The notes under the pieces were generated by a model. The model was not told the DNA's origin. It was given only the letters and a program-made list of their open reading frames with translations, and did not search any database. This document shows positions 60,933 through 64,000 of a DNA stretch of 64,000 bases, in pieces. The DNA is taken from positions 21,258 to 85,257 of the forward strand of contig NZ_FUKI01000002.1 in assembly GCF_900163755.1 (NCBI RefSeq), written 5' to 3'. Both the position numbers and the translations under genes were made by a program. Numbering within the stretch: the stretch's first letter is position 1; the number at the start of each line of letters is the position of its first letter. Source of the DNA: Crenothrix polyspora (GTDB lineage Bacteria > Pseudomonadota > Gammaproteobacteria > Methylococcales > Methylomonadaceae).

Positions 60933-62312
60933 TTAAAGATTATACTTACGTACCCGATAGCGCAAGGTTTCTCGTGTAGTACCTAGCGCTCTTGCCGCTG
61001 CAACCAAATTGTTGCCTGATTGCTCCAGTGCGGTTTTAATAATATAACAATCAATATCATCCAGTGCCATACTGCCATCCAACGGCAAATAGATACTGTT
61101 ATCTAACCGCGAATTATGGGCTACTGCATTGTGTTCTTGCTTGGGCAGATTCAGCCATTGCTCTGGAAATATCTCGCCTTCAGCAAACAGCACACAGCGC
61201 TCAATCACATTACGTAATTCGCGCACATTGCCCGGCCAATGATGCGTTTTCAGTTTTTTCCAAACCGACAATGGTATCTCCTTAACATACCGTCCCGCCT
61301 TGGCATTGTATTCAGCAATAAATAATGGGACGAGTTCATCCAAATCGTCTATCGCCTCGCGCAGTGGCGGTAACATCACCTTAAACACACTCAAACGATG
61401 GTATAAATCGGCACGAAAACTGCCGGTTTGCGCCATTTTTTCTAAATCACGGTTACTGGCGGCAATAATCTGTACATCAACCGCCACTTCTTTTTCGCCG
61501 CCTAAACGACGAATTTTATGGTCTTCAATGGCTTTTAACAGTTTGGCCTGCAAGTCCAGTGGCATTTCGCCCATTTCATCCATAAACAATGTGCCGCCGT
61601 TGGCTTGCTCCAGCAAGCCTCTGTGCCGCCCTGTCGCGCCGGTAAAAGCCCCTGCTTCATGGCCGAATAATTCCGATTCCAGTAAATCACGCGGCAGTGC
61701 CGCACAGTTGATTTCTATCATCGGCTGGCTGGCACGCGGCCCGCCATAATGCAAGATACGTGCGGTTAAGCCTTTACCTGTACCGGTTTCACCGCCAATC
61801 ACCAGCGCACTGAACGGTACTTGGGTGAGTTTTGACAACAGGGTGCGTACTGTTTGCGCTTGTGGGCTACGTCCCACATAAGCGTCTGGTGAAAAACGCA
61901 GATGGCTGTTTTTAGTTTGGTCACTGATACGGCGCTGGATGGTTGCACCGCGTGCGGCGCTGGCCACGATTAAATCCAGATGATCCAAATCGCAGGGTTT
62001 TTCCAAAAAATCATACGCACCCAAACGCAATGCTCGCACCGAATCGGGCACACTGCCATAACCGGTTAAAAACAGCCATTCTGCGTAACCGATGTTATTT
62101 TTCATCGCCTCCATAAAATCCAGCGCATTGCCATCGGGTAGATTCATGTCAGAAATAATCAGCAACGGGCTAATTTTTTGTTTCAGTAATAAGTCTTTGG
62201 CGTGTGCCAAACTGGTGGCTAATAGTACTTCCCAGCCCATGTTTTGATAATGTCGAGATAATTCTGCGCCTAATAGCTTCTCATCCTCAATAATCAATAA
62301 AGTTTCTGGCAT
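60933..62312 (-). CDS. NtrC-family sigma-54-dependent response regulator
   Basis: A 459-residue three-domain activator. The receiver domain has phosphorylatable Asp55 (LIISDMNLPDG), and the AAA+ domain shows Walker A GETGTGKG, ESELFGHEAGAFTGA (the sigma-54 contact loop) and Walker B GGTLFMDEMGEM. The C-terminal Fis-type helix-turn-helix ends NLVAAARALGTTRETLRYRVRKY. It would act with rpoN (20672). The partner kinase is directly upstream on the same strand. A target could be the NirK-like gene 600 bases away, but no -24/-12 site was certain. Confidence 0.92.
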   Translation of the reverse strand: MPETLLIIEDEKLLGAELSRHYQNMGWEVLLATSLAHAKDLLLKQKISPLLIISDMNLPDGNALDFMEAMKNNIGYAEWLFLTGYGSVPDSVRALRLGAYDFLEKPCDLDHLDLIVASAARGATIQRRISDQTKNSHLRFSPDAYVGRSPQAQTVRTLLSKLTQVPFSALVIGGETGTGKGLTARILHYGGPRASQPMIEINCAALPRDLLESELFGHEAGAFTGATGRHRGLLEQANGGTLFMDEMGEMPLDLQAKLLKAIEDHKIRRLGGEKEVAVDVQIIAASNRDLEKMAQTGSFRADLYHRLSVFKVMLPPLREAIDDLDELVPLFIAEYNAKAGRYVKEIPLSVWKKLKTHHWPGNVRELRNVIERCVLFAEGEIFPEQWLNLPKQEHNAVAHNSRLDNSIYLPLDGSMALDDIDCYIIKTALEQSGNNLVAAARALGTTRETLRYRVRKYNL

Positions 62313-62347
62313 GTGTATTTGACTCCAAGCAATGAGGGGTTATTTAT

Positions 62348-63775
62348 TTAAGCATCCGGTAACAGTAATAGCACACACGCCCCGTGCGGTGCTAGATTAG
62401 TTAATTTAATAGAACCGCCCATATCCCGAATAAAGCGCTGTACCATTGCCAATCCTAAACCCGTGCCCTGCGCGTGGCCGGTACGAAACGGGCGGATGCC
62501 ATAATCCAGCATTTCCTGTGAAAAGCCTATGCCATCATCACGCACTTGTATCTGTAAGCCCCGTGTATCTTTATGGGCGCTAATGGCAATAGTACCACCG
62601 TGTTCCGGCAACGCGTTGGCGGCATTTAACAACAGGTTTAACAAAATCTGGCGCATTTCACTTTCCGGTAAGTACACGGATAAGGGTTGCACATCGATTT
62701 TTATCGCAATGTTTTCGGCAATTTGGTAGCGGGTTAATACCACCAGATCGCGTATTAAAGCCGATAAATCGAACAGCGCAGCATTTTCCGGTGCATGTTT
62801 ACTTTGATCGAGCATACCATTGAGTAAGCGCGTCAAACGCCGTAGCTCGGCATCAATCATCTGTATGCGTTCGCTTTGTTTGGGGTCGTCAATTTCTCGG
62901 CGCAAGTTGCTAAATGCCATTTGAATGCCGGCCAGCGGGTTGCGTATCTCATGTGCCAATTCCGCCGCTACTTCGCCGATAGCTGCCAAGCGTTCGGCTC
63001 TGGCCAGACTGTGTTGCTGTTCCAATAAGGTTTGGGTGGCCAAACGCACTTCACGTTGTAACGATTGTGCGTGTAAGCGGTTGGCTTCTTCTAAGTCTGC
63101 CAAGTGATTGACCATGCCGTTGTAGCTGTCAAATACCGGTAACAGTAAGGGATCAAGATGGTGGGTAGCGATAGGGGTATAATTTTCATCGGTCAGCCTT
63201 TCCAGTAGCTGGCGCAAATCATTGAGCGGGTGCAAAATTCTAAAATAGAAAAACAGTATTGCACCGAGTAAGATGACGGCAAACACCAGCAAGGCAATAT
63301 ACAGCTCGGTTTGGGTTTCTAGATTAATGTCTTCCAACATTTTTTCGCGCTGTAAGGCTTCTTTATCCAGTGTGTCACTCATGGCGCTGAGTACATCGGA
63401 TAAGCGCTGATGTTTGTCACGGCGACCCAGCGAGCCGACATCCAGCAGCATGGTTTCTATATTACGCAGATTGGCGCGGGTAATGTCGGATAAATGGCGT
63501 TGATCGGCCATTAATTCTTCCATTTGGTTGAGGGTCTTGGTTAATTCGGCGGGTGTGACGTTGCTGTCGGTTTCGGTGAGATAATCAATAACCGACTGCT
63601 GTAAGCCGACCGAGATATTTTGTATATTGTGTGAATAATTAACATAGGAGACAACGCGTTGAAAATGCAGCACGTTACGGAAAATCATGCCGCCTAAAAT
63701 AGCCAAAGCCAATAACAGCAAGCTGAGAAAAATCAGGCCACGGCGCTGTGCTGGACGGTAAAATAGCGGTTGCAT
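62348..63775 (-). CDS. Sensor histidine kinase
   Basis: A 475-residue membrane sensor. Two membrane helices (about 13-32 and 157-179) flank a periplasmic domain of about 125 residues, all helical in appearance; a HAMP-like segment follows. The H box is LAHEIRNPLAGIQMAF and ATP-binding motifs are LLNLLLNAANALPEHGG, VRDDGIGF and GTGLGLAMV. It is paired with the sigma-54 response regulator 35 bases downstream. The ligand is unknown. Confidence 0.92.
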   Translation of the reverse strand: MQPLFYRPAQRRGLIFLSLLLLALAILGGMIFRNVLHFQRVVSYVNYSHNIQNISVGLQQSVIDYLTETDSNVTPAELTKTLNQMEELMADQRHLSDITRANLRNIETMLLDVGSLGRRDKHQRLSDVLSAMSDTLDKEALQREKMLEDINLETQTELYIALLVFAVILLGAILFFYFRILHPLNDLRQLLERLTDENYTPIATHHLDPLLLPVFDSYNGMVNHLADLEEANRLHAQSLQREVRLATQTLLEQQHSLARAERLAAIGEVAAELAHEIRNPLAGIQMAFSNLRREIDDPKQSERIQMIDAELRRLTRLLNGMLDQSKHAPENAALFDLSALIRDLVVLTRYQIAENIAIKIDVQPLSVYLPESEMRQILLNLLLNAANALPEHGGTIAISAHKDTRGLQIQVRDDGIGFSQEMLDYGIRPFRTGHAQGTGLGLAMVQRFIRDMGGSIKLTNLAPHGACVLLLLPDA

Positions 63776-63862
63776 TGCGTCTCCAAAAACAGTGAAGCGT
63801 ATCTACTTTATAAATCCGTGTCGCATGGGTATTGCTGTGCGTGCAAAGGTAGTTCGTTGTGG

Positions 63863-64000
63863 TCAATGTGTGCGTTTTAAAATCAGTCTGCCTGTTAACA
63901 GCAACAGAAAAACCACTAGCCAAGAAGACAGCATTGCCCGGGTGTGATTAAAAGTGCGGGGAATCTCATGCAGCTGCTGCGATTGGCAAATTACGCCAAT
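63863..64000 (-). CDS. C-terminal fragment of an unidentified membrane protein
   Basis: The minus-strand frame entering at base 64000 runs for 45 codons to a stop at 63863-63865. It has IPRTFNHTRAMLSSW and then a membrane helix (LVVFLLLLTGRLIL) and a short basic tail (KRTH), the pattern of a single C-terminal anchor. Too short to assign. It would be the first gene upstream of the kinase. Confidence 0.45.
   Translation of the reverse strand: MGVICQSQQLHEIPRTFNHTRAMLSSWLVVFLLLLTGRLILKRTH

Overview
The window reads as a stretch of gammaproteobacterial chromosome of moderate G+C. The support is conserved gene order and content: trmJ-cysE-cysteine desulfurase divergent from suhB; kdsD-kdsC-lptC-lptA-lptB-rpoN-hpf-rapZ; minCDE; thiC behind a TPP riboswitch; lnt, amiC and mutL. 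The accessory genes (dabAB, a SulP transporter, a lipoprotein NirK-like cupredoxin with a membrane cytochrome, nnrS, arsM/arsS, a SUF system with Rrf2 regulator) would fit a free-living, possibly methylotrophic lineage such as Methylococcales. That placement is an inference; no diagnostic methane-oxidation gene is present.

Layout. 1-1080: start of an M48 protease gene and an AbrB-Doc toxin-antitoxin (TA) cassette bracketed by a 32-bp direct repeat. 1082-6520: J-like protein, IscA, cysteine desulfurase, CysE and TrmJ (-), suhB (+), and a probable structured small RNA with its terminator. 6670-17263: Rrf2 regulator with an IscR-like operator, then sufB, sufC, sufD, sufS, sufU, rsmJ and a Rieske protein. 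The suf genes are interrupted by at least five TA-type or small inserted modules and one reversed Uma2 gene. 17299-25471: LPS precursor and transport genes, rpoN, hpf, rapZ, then minCDE on the opposite strand. 25812-28662: TPP riboswitch-thiC and a higBA pair. 28937-34633: dabAB inorganic-carbon uptake genes, a DUF2490 barrel and small proteins. 36556-39281: arsM, a glycosyltransferase and arsS, a probable organoarsenical/arsenosugar pathway. 39297-42834: lipoprotein, nnrS, DUF455, VanZ-like and AIM24 genes. 43211-54159: comEC, DUF2062, a possibly split gene pair, SulP, HEAT lipoprotein, HbpS-like protein and lnt. 54494-58001: tRNA-Leu, amiC, mutL. 58145-64000: membrane cytochrome, NirK-like protein and a sigma-54 two-component pair.

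The most striking themes are four. (1) TA modules have entered an otherwise essential suf operon; one insertion left a duplicate of the sufU 5' end, and another TA cassette at 336-946 is likewise flanked by a direct repeat. (2) MITE-like palindromic elements carry a common GAGCTTGTCGAAG core: a near-identical pair in opposite orientation (42908-43034 and 60774-60900), a different one with 31-bp inverted ends (54177-54329), and simpler or partial copies elsewhere. (3) The NirK-like lipoprotein keeps both copper-site ligand sets, seems to lack the catalytic Asp and His, and has a fused C-terminal cupredoxin. (4) A HicB-like antitoxin gene overlaps a gene for an unrecognised 216-aa protein with an R-x3-N-x2-K-H motif, a candidate unusual TA pair.
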